The notes under the pieces are model-generated. The model worked only from the letters and a program-made list of their open reading frames with translations, was not told the origin of the DNA and did no database searches. DNA of 39,973 nucleotides, taken from positions 1 to 39,973 of the forward strand of contig CADCFX010000025.1 of the NCBI GenBank assembly GCA_902800945.1, in the 5' to 3' direction. A program made the translations under genes and the position numbers. Of this stretch, positions 1-9,751 are shown in pieces (positions within the stretch are counted from its first letter, which is position 1; each line of letters starts with the position of its first letter). Origin of the DNA: an uncultured Erysipelotrichaceae bacterium. GTDB lineage: Bacteria; Bacillota_I; Bacilli_A; RF39; UBA660.

Positions 1-1
1 G

Positions 2-427
2 AGTTTCCTATTATATCAAGAGTATTTATCCAAACCGAATTGGATGAAAATTGTTTTCAAGGACGGCTTAAAGAGGGCTATTGACGGGATTCAAGAATCT
101 TTTGATAGCATTAATTCTTTTCAAATCGTAGATTTGCCTGGCTTTTTTTTGGATACTATATTGGATAAAAATTTATACCAATGTTTTTTGCCAGATTGTC
201 ATGCTATATTTATTGATGAATGTATGAGAGAGTTTACTCTGTTGGGATTTGATGTTGAAAAAGAATTTGACTTGGGCATTATAGAAGAGAAGCGTAGAGA
301 GATGGAAGATGAAAGCGCGGAAGCTATTGCGAGAGATGGCTTGGCGATTAGACGAGAAAAATTTATTAAATTTATTTATGACTATAAATTGGATATTAGT
401 TCTTCGCTTTTGTCATTAAAGCAATAA
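2..427 (+). CDS. Hypothetical protein, 5' end cut by window edge
   Basis: The reading frame is open from base 2 to the TAA at 425-427 with no stop, so the gene very probably begins outside the window. The Met at 44 is internal or at best an alternative start. About 141 residues are visible. They are mixed and soluble-looking, with a charged helical stretch rich in Glu and Arg near the C-terminus (EEKRREMEDESAEAIARDG) and no membrane segment or motif I recognise. It converges on the yigZ-like gene, and a bidirectional terminator overlaps its stop. No function is proposed. Confidence 0.6.
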   Translation, partial: SFLLYQEYLSKPNWMKIVFKDGLKRAIDGIQESFDSINSFQIVDLPGFFLDTILDKNLYQCFLPDCHAIFIDECMREFTLLGFDVEKEFDLGIIEEKRREMEDESAEAIARDGLAIRREKFIKFIYDYKLDISSSLLSLKQ

Positions 428-452
428 AAAAATGCTGCTTATGGCATTTTTT
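427..452. terminator. Bidirectional terminator between convergent genes
   Basis: A nine-base stem, AAAAAATGC (427-435) with GCATTTTTT (444-452), has an eight-base loop and gives a T-run on either strand. It sits on the stop codons of both convergent genes. Confidence 0.8.
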
Positions 453-795
453 CTATTGCTTTATTGGCACTTTCTATATAAGCTCTTAAAAGGTTGCCTG
501 CACCTAGTTTTGTTCCGCCAAAATATCTAACAACGGCTATTAGGACGTTATCTAATTTCTTTCTGTCAATTAGATTGTATAAAGGAAGGCCGGCTGTGTT
601 TGTTGGCTCTTTATCATCTGATTTTGAGGCGGTGTTATTAACCTTGTATGCGTAGGGTATGTGTTTCGCCTTCTTATGTTCTTTTTTTAATATATCTAAT
701 ATGTTTTTTGCTTCTTCTGTAGAATCTATTTCATAATAATAGGCAATAAATTTCGATTTCTTTATTTCATATGTGTATGTATTTAATAATTTCAT
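439..795 (-). CDS. YigZ/IMPACT-family protein, single domain
   Basis: This 118-residue protein matches the N-terminal UPF0029 domain of the YigZ/IMPACT family. It has HIPYAYKV early, the DDKEPTNTAGLP block near residue 60, and the family signature RYFGGTKLGAGNLLRAY near residues 90-106. Most bacterial members are about 200 residues and carry a second ferredoxin-like DUF1949 domain, which is missing here. The frame ends cleanly at TAA on the terminator, so it looks like a naturally short form rather than a frameshift. The start is ATG with an AGAGGGA ribosome binding site and an extended -10 element upstream. Family assignment is firm. The biochemical role is uncertain; related proteins are linked to translation regulation. 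Confidence 0.85.
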   Translation of the reverse strand: MKLLNTYTYEIKKSKFIAYYYEIDSTEEAKNILDILKKEHKKAKHIPYAYKVNNTASKSDDKEPTNTAGLPLYNLIDRKKLDNVLIAVVRYFGGTKLGAGNLLRAYIESANKAIEKMP

Positions 796-812
796 TTAAA
801 TCCCTCTTTTTG

Positions 813-821
813 ATTATATCA
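813..821 (-). promoter_or_regulatory. Extended -10 promoter of the yigZ-like gene
   Basis: On the minus strand the sequence reads TGATATAAT (TGnTATAAT), about 20 bases before the ATG at 793-795. No convincing -35 is present at 17 bases. Confidence 0.5.
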
Positions 822-870
822 TTTATCTTATTAACTATTATATAATTCTTGTGTTCTTTGTAATTAATTG

Positions 871-900
871 TTGTTATTTTTCTGTGTTGTTTATTATAAT
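871..900 (+). promoter_or_regulatory. Promoter for the 921-3652 operon
   Basis: TTGTTA (871-876) lies 18 bases before a perfect TATAAT (895-900). Transcription would start near 907, giving a very short leader with the AGGTGA ribosome binding site at its 5' end. Confidence 0.6.
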
Positions 901-920
901 TATATATAGGTGATTTGTTT

Positions 921-1412
921 ATGGTCAAGAAAGTTAGCTATTTTATGAGATTATTTTCTGTTTTATCTATTATCTTTTTAATAATTGCTTTTATCCTTCT
1001 GTTCGCAAATCTTTTTTTTGATGTTACTTTTGAATTTGCTTTCGCAGGAATAGTTGGCCTTATTCTTTTTATAGACCATTTAATTTTTATACCTGGTAAT
1101 CTTAATCTTAATAAAAGAGAGTATAAAAACTATTTTTTGGCTAATCTTAATTTTTTTATATCATTATTGATGATTGTTGCTATATGTTCTATGGCTTTTA
1201 TTAAACTAAGTGATTTGGCTATTACTTTGATTTTTTCTTGCTTGTTGATATCTTTCCTAATTGTTTTTAATTTACAAAGCATTTATTATTCTTTTAATGT
1301 TAATATTAAAAAAAAGATTCATTTTGCGAGAAGGTTGATTATTGTTATTTTCTTTTCTTCCTGTTCGTTGGTTGTTTCTTTATATTATTTAGTCCATTTG
1401 TTTAGAGGTTAA
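921..1412 (+). CDS. Small integral membrane protein, unknown function
   Basis: About 163 residues with five likely membrane segments, near residues 11-31, 38-58, 72-95, 99-120 and 137-158, joined by short basic loops (NKREYK, NIKKKIHFARR). I do not recognise the family. An in-frame TTG at 915 is possible, but ATG 921 has the better spacing from the AGGTGA at 908-913. It is the first gene of a unit with the phosphatase (one-base gap) and uvrC. Confidence 0.7.
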   Translation: MVKKVSYFMRLFSVLSIIFLIIAFILLFANLFFDVTFEFAFAGIVGLILFIDHLIFIPGNLNLNKREYKNYFLANLNFFISLLMIVAICSMAFIKLSDLAITLIFSCLLISFLIVFNLQSIYYSFNVNIKKKIHFARRLIIVIFFSSCSLVVSLYYLVHLFRG

Positions 1413-1413
1413 T

Positions 1414-1887
1414 ATGAAAAGAATATGTTTTGTATGCTATGGAAATATTTGCCGTAGTCCAATGGCAGAATTTATTTTTAAAGACTTGATATTTAAATAT
1501 AGTAAAAGATATAAAATGAGTTGTAATAGTAGGGCGACTTCTTTTGAAGAAATTGGTAATGATATTTTTCCACAAGCGAGAGAGGTATTATATAAGAACG
1601 GAATTAGTGTTGAAAGGCATAAAGCTAGTAGATTTACTATAGATGATTATAATGAGAATGATATAATAATTGTTATGGAAGAAAAAAATAGAAAAGAGCT
1701 TTTAGATATTATTGGTATGGATAAGGGCAATAAAATTCATAAATTAAGAGAATATAATGGCGATAATAATGACATTGAAGATCCCTGGTATACTGGAAGA
1801 TTTGATTTGGTTTTTAAAGAAATAAAAGAAGGGTGTTTATCCCTATTTGAATACGTGGAGAGTCTTGGTGATATAGATGAAGTTTAA
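1414..1887 (+). CDS. Low-molecular-weight protein-tyrosine phosphatase
   Basis: A cytoplasmic phosphatase using a cysteine phospho-enzyme mechanism. The P-loop CYGNICRSP lies at residues 8-16 and contains C-x5-R-S. The general-acid loop EDPWYTG is near residue 127 and supplies the Asp-Pro typical of the family. At 157 residues it has the usual length. The start is ATG with AGAGGT upstream. It sits one base after the membrane protein and overlaps uvrC by 11 bases, so the three genes are probably co-transcribed. Its substrate is unknown; relatives act on protein phosphotyrosine or phosphoarginine. Confidence 0.92.
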   Translation: MKRICFVCYGNICRSPMAEFIFKDLIFKYSKRYKMSCNSRATSFEEIGNDIFPQAREVLYKNGISVERHKASRFTIDDYNENDIIIVMEEKNRKELLDIIGMDKGNKIHKLREYNGDNNDIEDPWYTGRFDLVFKEIKEGCLSLFEYVESLGDIDEV

Positions 1888-3652
1888 GGATAAATTGAGT
1901 TTAGTACCCCATAAACCTGGTTCTTATCAGATGAAGGACAAAAATGGTACTATTATTTATGTTGGGAAAGCAAAGGATTTACATAAAAGATTGTCATCAT
2001 ATTTTAACAGAATTCATACTGGGAAAACGGCCAAAATGGTTAGTTTAATAGAAGATTTTACTTATATTGTTGCTAGTAGTGAGTTAGAGGCTTTTATTAT
2101 AGAGATTAATCTTATAAAGGAATTTAATCCGAAATATAATATAATGTTGACGGATGATAAAAGCTATCCTTACATTGAGTATATTAGTAAGCCGTATCCG
2201 ATGCTGAAGATATCTAGGTATTTAAGCATACGAAGAAAAGATAAAAAATTGTTGTTTGGTCCTTATCCTAATGCCTATGCTGCTAGAAAAATAGTAAATC
2301 TTATTAATAGATTATATCCATTAAAAAAATGTAATGGGATGAAGAAGGATTTGTGCCTGTATTATCATATTGGTGAGTGTTTAGGTTATTGCACCAAGAA
2401 TGTAGATGCAGATAAGGTTAAAGAAATGGAAGAAGAAATATTGTCTTTTTTAAGAGGAAATGATGAGGTTTTAAGAAGGAAAATTGTAGATAAGATTAAT
2501 ACTTACTCTGCAAATTTAAATTATGAAATGGCTTTGGAATTAAAAAAAGAGTTGGAATATATAGACATAGTGTTAACTAAGCAAAAGGTAGAACTACATG
2601 ATTTTGTAGATAGAGATGTTATTAGTTATTATGTTAATAATGGTTATTTATCTATTGAAATACTATTTATTAGAAATGGGAAGTTGCTAAATCATAAGAA
2701 TAAGATATTTCCACTTAGTATTGATCCGATAGATGAAGTAGAATATTATATTGCTAATTTTTATTCTAAAAATGAAGTGCCTAAAGAGATACTTATTCCT
2801 GAAGATTTAGGTTTAGAACAAATTAAGTCAGTAGTAGATACTAATATTATTCAGCCTATAAAGGGTGTTAAGAAAAGTCTGATTAAAATGGCTTATGATA
2901 ATGCTAAATTAAATTTAGATAATAAATTTGAAGAAATTAAAGTTCAAGAAGATAGAAGTAGTGGGGCTAATGATGAGCTTGCTAAACTATTACATATGGA
3001 TTCTATAAATAGAATAGATATATTTGATAATAGTAATTTGTTTGGAGAATTTACAGTATCAGGTATGGTAGTATTTATAGATGGTAAACCTTCTAAAAAT
3101 GAATATCGTAAGTATAAAATATCTTTTGAAAAGAATGATGATTATAATGCGATGAGAGAGGTAATATATAGAAGATATCAAAGAGCTTTAGTAGAGAAAC
3201 AAAGATTACCAGATTTAATAATTGTTGATGGTGGAGAAAAGCAGATGGCTGTTACTAAAGAAGTTTTAGATATGTTAAATTGTAATATTAGGGTTGTTGG
3301 TTTAAAAAAGAATGATAAGCATATGACTAATGATTTAGTAGATGATGATTATTCTATTATTCCTTTAGATAGAACTAGTAATGTATTTCATTATTTAACT
3401 AGAATGCAAGATGAAGTACATAGATTTACTATTAATTACCATAGACAGCTTCGAAGTAAAGGTAGTATAGCTAGTATATTAGATGAAATAGAAGGAATAG
3501 GTAATGTTAGAAAAAAAGAATTAATTAAAAAGTTTGGTAGTGTAACTAAGATGAAGGAAGCTTCTATAGAAGAGTTAAAAGAAATAGTACCAGAAGGAGT
3601 AGCGATAGAATTAAAGAAATTTTTAGAAGCTAGAGATAAGTGCAATAAATGA
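1877..3652 (+). CDS. uvrC: Excinuclease ABC subunit C
   Basis: UvrC makes both incisions in nucleotide excision repair, recruited by UvrB at a lesion. The 591 residues show the expected order: GIY-YIG nuclease (residues 12-95, with PGSYQM and IIYVGKAKDL); a four-cysteine cluster C152, C160, C168, C172 typical of the UvrC iron-sulphur site; a UvrB-binding UVR helix pair near 205-235; an RNase H-like nuclease with FDNSNLFGE, LIIVDGGEKQM and DEVHRF; and C-terminal helix-hairpin-helix repeats (EGIGNVRKKELIKKFG). Its start lies inside the phosphatase gene, implying translational coupling. Codon choice drifts from mixed T-ending to mostly TTA, AGA and GTA in the second half. Confidence 0.97.
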   Translation: MKFKDKLSLVPHKPGSYQMKDKNGTIIYVGKAKDLHKRLSSYFNRIHTGKTAKMVSLIEDFTYIVASSELEAFIIEINLIKEFNPKYNIMLTDDKSYPYIEYISKPYPMLKISRYLSIRRKDKKLLFGPYPNAYAARKIVNLINRLYPLKKCNGMKKDLCLYYHIGECLGYCTKNVDADKVKEMEEEILSFLRGNDEVLRRKIVDKINTYSANLNYEMALELKKELEYIDIVLTKQKVELHDFVDRDVISYYVNNGYLSIEILFIRNGKLLNHKNKIFPLSIDPIDEVEYYIANFYSKNEVPKEILIPEDLGLEQIKSVVDTNIIQPIKGVKKSLIKMAYDNAKLNLDNKFEEIKVQEDRSSGANDELAKLLHMDSINRIDIFDNSNLFGEFTVSGMVVFIDGKPSKNEYRKYKISFEKNDDYNAMREVIYRRYQRALVEKQRLPDLIIVDGGEKQMAVTKEVLDMLNCNIRVVGLKKNDKHMTNDLVDDDYSIIPLDRTSNVFHYLTRMQDEVHRFTINYHRQLRSKGSIASILDEIEGIGNVRKKELIKKFGSVTKMKEASIEELKEIVPEGVAIELKKFLEARDKCNK

Positions 3653-3689
3653 ACAGGGGAAAATCATATAATATTTGATTAATTGTTAT

Positions 3690-3715
3690 AAAGACTCGAC
3701 AAATAGAGTCTTTTT
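3690..3715 (+). terminator. Rho-independent terminator after uvrC
   Basis: The stem AAAGACTC (3690-3697) pairs with GAGTCTTT (3706-3713) over an eight-base loop, followed by T residues. The queA promoter is nested in this element. Confidence 0.85.
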
Positions 3716-3724
3716 ATTTATAAT
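3696..3724 (+). promoter_or_regulatory. queA-tgt promoter nested in the uvrC terminator
   Basis: TCGACA (3696-3701) is separated by exactly 17 bases from a perfect TATAAT (3719-3724). The -35 begins in the terminator stem and continues into its loop. Transcription would start near 3731, just before the AAAAAGGG ribosome binding site. Confidence 0.75.
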
Positions 3725-3747
3725 GATTTTTGAAAAAGGGATGTAGT

Positions 3748-5960
<2,213 letters not shown>

Positions 5961-6026
5961 TAAAATATTTTTCTTTTCCCTTTTTTCTTATCTAAAATTG
6001 TTATATAATTATTATTGAGGGGATAA

Positions 6027-6314
6027 ATGGTGACAAATATCAAAGATTTTAATGATTATAATGATTTAAAAAACCTGGTTTATCCTGCCTTGACATCTAA
6101 GGTTAAAGAGTTGAAATGTTTTGGTTATGATTTTATCAATCAAGATGACGTATGGGATTTGTTGTATGAGCTTGTTTGGAGTGGAAGAAGAGGGGTAGCT
6201 CTTTGTGATGTCGTTAATGATATATTAAATTTTAATAACGAAAAGTTATATAAAAAGTTTATTGAGAAAAAGATGAATAATGATGAAGTTAAAGATGAAG
6301 TGGGGGTGGTATAG
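6027..6314 (+). CDS. ComN-like post-transcriptional regulator family protein
   Basis: A 95-residue protein resembling the Post_transc_reg family that contains Bacillus subtilis ComN. The shared pattern is a pair of helices containing LTSKVKELKCFGYDFI, then DDVWDLLYELVW, then VVNDILNF. In B. subtilis comN lies between tgt and relA, which matches this position. The Bacillus protein affects handling of the comE transcript, but no competence genes are visible here, so the role may differ. The start is ATG 6027, or possibly GTG 6030, behind GAGGGGA. The stop overlaps the rel start by one base (TAGTG). The family call rests on remembered motifs and gene order. Confidence 0.7.
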   Translation: MVTNIKDFNDYNDLKNLVYPALTSKVKELKCFGYDFINQDDVWDLLYELVWSGRRGVALCDVVNDILNFNNEKLYKKFIEKKMNNDEVKDEVGVV

Positions 6315-8464
6315 TGAGCTCTAATATTACTTTTGATGAATTATATGATAAGGCTAAGAAGCTCTATAAAAATCAAGATGAATTAGATATTATTAGTAAA
6401 GCCTATGATTTTGCTGCCATGAAGCACAAAGGGAAAAAAAGGTTGAGTGGCGATGATTATATTACGCACCCTTTGGAGGTTGCAAATATTTTAGTTGATT
6501 TAAATAGTGATTATATTACTATTGTTTGTGCTTTACTTCATGAGACTGTTAATCATACTGATACGGATATTAAAGAGATATATGATGCTTTTGGAGATGA
6601 AGTAGGAGATATTGTTAAAAGTATTAGCAAAATTAACCGCTTAGAATTGAGAGATAATCAGGACTCGTCGGCTGCTTATTTGCGTAAAATTTTAGTTGGA
6701 CTTTCTGAAGATGTAAGAGTTTTGTTTATTAAGCTGGCTGATAGATTACATAATATGAGAACCTTGGATTTTCTTCCGCCAGAAGATCAGAAGGCTAAGG
6801 CAAATGAGACAGAAACGGTATTAATTCCTATTGCTCATAGGCTTGGAATTAACAGTATTAAAAGCGAGCTTGAAGATTGGTGTTTAAAATATACTAAACC
6901 AGATGTATATAATGACATTGTTACACGTTTGGAAGCTTCTAGAGAAGAACTAAATGAATTGTTAAACGATATGAAGAATAGTATTTCTGAGATACTAACT
7001 GAAAATGGAATAGAGTTTAAGATAAAGGGTCGTGTTAAATCTATTCATAGTCTGTATAATAAAATGAGTAATGGAAAACGCTGGGGAGATATTTATGATA
7101 TATTAGCTCTTAGGGTTTTTGTTAATACTGAGCAAGAGTGTTATTTAGCTATTGGGCTTATTCATAGTAAATATAGACCTATGCCTGGTAGATTTAAAGA
7201 CTATGTTGCTAATCCTAAAGAGAATATGTATCAGAGTTTGCATACTACTGTTTTTGGTGAAGGCGGGCATCTTTTTGAGATTCAGGTTAGAACTTATGAA
7301 ATGGATGAGATTGCTGAAAAGGGTATAGCTTCTCATTGGTCTTATAAAGAAAAAGGGTCTGTTAAGATTCAAAGTATGATGGAAAAGAAACTTGAACTAT
7401 TTAGAAATGCTATTGAAACAAGTAATGAAATGAAATCTGATAAGGATTTTGTTTCTAATTTGAATAGTGAGTTTTTATCTGACTTAATATATTGTTATAC
7501 TCCTAAAGGAGATGTGTTGGAGCTACCTAAAGGGGCTACGCCAATTGATTTTGCTTATCGTATTCATAGCGGTGTTGGCGATAGGACTGTTGGGGCTTTT
7601 GTTAATAATCAGATTGTTCCTCTTGATTATGAATTAGAAGATGGAGATATCGTTAAGATTAATACCTCAAAGGAGCCTAATCCTAAGAAGGCTTGGCTCC
7701 ATTTTGTTAAAACCAGTCAAGCTAAAAGCAAAATTAAGTCTTATTTTAGTAAAAGAGACAAGGCTAATTATATTAAACTTGGCAAAGAAATGTTAGATAA
7801 AGAAATTAGGAAAAGACATTTGGCGTTTAATGAAGTTCTATCTGATGAGAATGTTGAAAAAATATTAAAAGATACTAAGTTGGAAAATTGGGATGATGTT
7901 TTATTAGCTATTGGTTCTTTAAGGTTTACTGCTGGTTATGTTATTGAGTTAATTTATGGGGATAAAAGAGATGTAATGGATGTTTATCTTGATAGGGTTT
8001 CTAATTATGTAACTCATTTAGCTAAGGAGAATAAAGGGGATATTATTGTGGCTGGCGCTAGTGGTTTATTAGTTCATATTGCTAAGTGCTGTAAACCTGT
8101 TAAAGGTGATGATATAGTAGGTTATATAACTAAAGGCGAGGGTGTTATAGTACATAAAAAGGATTGCCCTAATATCCAAACCGCCGAAAGAATTATTGAT
8201 GTCGCTTGGAATATGGATTCTGATATTTCTTATGATACTAACTTAGTTATTAGGGTTTTGGATAAAAAGAATAGATTGTTGGATATTGTAACGAAAGCTT
8301 CTTTTAGGGACGTATATTTAGATGGCATTTCTACTGAAACAGACGGATTGGAGACAGTTTATAAGGTTATTGTTAAAACTAAGAACTTAGAAAGTTTGAA
8401 TAATTTTATTAACGATATTAAGTCTTTTCCTTTTGTTACAGAGGTTACGAGAAGGGGCGATTAA
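6314..8464 (+). CDS. rel: Rel-type (p)ppGpp synthetase with degenerate hydrolase site
   Basis: A long RSH protein (716 residues) with all domains in order: HD hydrolase (about 25-190), synthetase (about 210-345), TGS (about 390-450), helical region, zinc-finger-like CCKPVKGDDIVGY (about 595) and ACT at the C-terminus. The synthetase site looks intact: R240, K242, the D of DIYDILALR, RFKDYVA, NMYQSLHTTV and E322 of FEIQVRT. The hydrolase site is altered. The usual HDxxED reads H76-E77-T-V-N80-H81, although R43, H52 and D143 remain. Hydrolysis is therefore likely weak or absent, which is an inference from residues only. GTG start after GGGGGTGG. Followed by dtd, as in Bacillus subtilis. Confidence 0.95.
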   Translation: MSSNITFDELYDKAKKLYKNQDELDIISKAYDFAAMKHKGKKRLSGDDYITHPLEVANILVDLNSDYITIVCALLHETVNHTDTDIKEIYDAFGDEVGDIVKSISKINRLELRDNQDSSAAYLRKILVGLSEDVRVLFIKLADRLHNMRTLDFLPPEDQKAKANETETVLIPIAHRLGINSIKSELEDWCLKYTKPDVYNDIVTRLEASREELNELLNDMKNSISEILTENGIEFKIKGRVKSIHSLYNKMSNGKRWGDIYDILALRVFVNTEQECYLAIGLIHSKYRPMPGRFKDYVANPKENMYQSLHTTVFGEGGHLFEIQVRTYEMDEIAEKGIASHWSYKEKGSVKIQSMMEKKLELFRNAIETSNEMKSDKDFVSNLNSEFLSDLIYCYTPKGDVLELPKGATPIDFAYRIHSGVGDRTVGAFVNNQIVPLDYELEDGDIVKINTSKEPNPKKAWLHFVKTSQAKSKIKSYFSKRDKANYIKLGKEMLDKEIRKRHLAFNEVLSDENVEKILKDTKLENWDDVLLAIGSLRFTAGYVIELIYGDKRDVMDVYLDRVSNYVTHLAKENKGDIIVAGASGLLVHIAKCCKPVKGDDIVGYITKGEGVIVHKKDCPNIQTAERIIDVAWNMDSDISYDTNLVIRVLDKKNRLLDIVTKASFRDVYLDGISTETDGLETVYKVIVKTKNLESLNNFINDIKSFPFVTEVTRRGD

Positions 8465-8465
8465 T

Positions 8466-8903
8466 ATGCGAGTTGTTGTACAGAAAGTTAAGTATAGTAG
8501 CGTTTCTGTTGAGGGAAAACTTGTTAATGAAATTCAAAAGGGGTTGAATGTACTTGTTGGGTTTACTGCTGGGGACTCGAGTAAAGAAATTGATTATTTG
8601 GTTAACAAGGTTTTGAATCTCCGTATTTTTGAAGATGATAATGGTGTTATGAATAAAAGTGTTCAAGATGTAGGGGGCAATATACTTCTTATTAGCCAAT
8701 TTACTTTGTATGGGGATGCTAGTAAAGGGAATAGACCTTCGTATATTAAAGCTCTAGGTGGAAAAGAGGCGGAGCCTTTGTATGATGAAATGGCTTTAAA
8801 ATTGAACAGGATTATACCGACATATAAGGGCGTTTTTGGGGCAGATATGGAAGTTGTTATTAATAATGATGGCCCTACAACAATAATAATAGATTCTAAA
8901 TAA
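8466..8903 (+). CDS. dtd: D-aminoacyl-tRNA deacylase
   Basis: Dtd removes D-amino acids (and Gly) mischarged onto tRNAs, a proofreading role. The 145-residue protein shows MRVVVQKV at the start, the active-site motif SQFTLYGDASKGNRPSY near residues 77-93, and the C-terminal cross-subunit GP motif in NDGPTTII, which shapes the chiral pocket. ATG 8466 is one base after the rel stop and eight bases after AAGGGG. An in-frame ATG at 8433 inside rel is disfavoured because MRVVVQ is the family N-terminus. Confidence 0.96.
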   Translation: MRVVVQKVKYSSVSVEGKLVNEIQKGLNVLVGFTAGDSSKEIDYLVNKVLNLRIFEDDNGVMNKSVQDVGGNILLISQFTLYGDASKGNRPSYIKALGGKEAEPLYDEMALKLNRIIPTYKGVFGADMEVVINNDGPTTIIIDSK

Positions 8904-8918
8904 AAGGGATGTTTATAT

Positions 8919-9683
8919 ATGAAGAAAATGATGTTTGTTTTTGGTTTTTGGATTGTTTTAGCATTAGGGTTATTCTTAGGATTTAATACGTATACGGAAA
9001 AGTCTTATGGACTTGTTAATACCGCTAAGCTTGAGAGTGTTGATGTTAATTCTGAGGAGATTAAAAATATTGTAAGTGTTTTGTCCGTTTCAGATTATTT
9101 GAGGAATGGGTATATGCAAGCTGATACTCTTAATGATGAAACTGTTTTTAAACAAATATTATTGTCTTTGAATGAAAATGATTATAAAGAATTGAATATA
9201 CATCCCACTAAGATAATGTGTCAGATTAAGGGAAACCTGTGGTTTATTTCGTCTGATGTTTGCAAGGTTAGAGTTATTGATTCTGAAGTAATTAAAAATT
9301 ACGAAAAAAAGTTATTTAATATTGAAAAGGATTTAAATATTGAAGAGATATCTTTTCAAGGCTATCATTGTAAATTTAATAAGAAATACTATTGTCATAT
9401 GACTTCTTATGCTAATAATAGTAAAGATTATTCTTTGGTTGATAAAGCTTTGAAGGGGAAAGACGAAATTGTTGTTTATGAATATTATTTGCATATTGAT
9501 TATGGTAATGATGAGGTTTGCAAGAAGTATTATGGTGAAGAATTTTGTTTAGAAAAAAATGAAGAGTTTCCTGAGATTAGTACTAAGCTGATAAAGGAAG
9601 ATGGGGTTTATTATAAACATATTTTCAAAAAGAATAGTTTAAATGAATATTACTTATATTCTAGTGACGTGGAATTATTATAA
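8919..9683 (+). CDS. Membrane-anchored extracytoplasmic protein, unknown
   Basis: A 254-residue protein with one N-terminal hydrophobic segment (residues 4-24) after MKK, reading as a signal anchor. The rest is hydrophilic, acidic in places, and has several cysteines spaced as possible pairs (MCQIKG, DVCKVR, GYHCKF, YYCHM, EVCKKYY, EFCLEK), which fits disulphides outside the membrane. No family is recognised. It follows dtd by 15 bases with an AAGGGATG ribosome binding site and is followed by a terminator, so it ends the comN-rel-dtd unit. Confidence 0.7.
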   Translation: MKKMMFVFGFWIVLALGLFLGFNTYTEKSYGLVNTAKLESVDVNSEEIKNIVSVLSVSDYLRNGYMQADTLNDETVFKQILLSLNENDYKELNIHPTKIMCQIKGNLWFISSDVCKVRVIDSEVIKNYEKKLFNIEKDLNIEEISFQGYHCKFNKKYYCHMTSYANNSKDYSLVDKALKGKDEIVVYEYYLHIDYGNDEVCKKYYGEEFCLEKNEEFPEISTKLIKEDGVYYKHIFKKNSLNEYYLYSSDVELL

Positions 9684-9690
9684 TAATATG

Positions 9691-9722
9691 AAGATAAAAA
9701 GATTTATCTTCTATATTTTTTT
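9691..9722 (+). terminator. Rho-independent terminator
   Basis: The stem AAGATAAA (9691-9698) pairs with TTTATCTT (9703-9710) over a four-base loop, with a T-rich tail to 9722. It ends the unit that starts at comN. Confidence 0.75.
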
Positions 9723-9751
9723 GTGATAAAATATAGTGGGAGTGATGATAA

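Noticed and set aside
7145..7372. Antisense and alternative-frame open frames such as 7145-7372, 8445-8699, 9990-10232, 10574-10804, 11406-11714, 26968-27159, 29240-29449 and 33541-33843
   Set aside because: They lie wholly inside well-supported genes in other frames, lack ribosome binding sites, and have hydrophobic or Ile/Asn-rich shadow composition.
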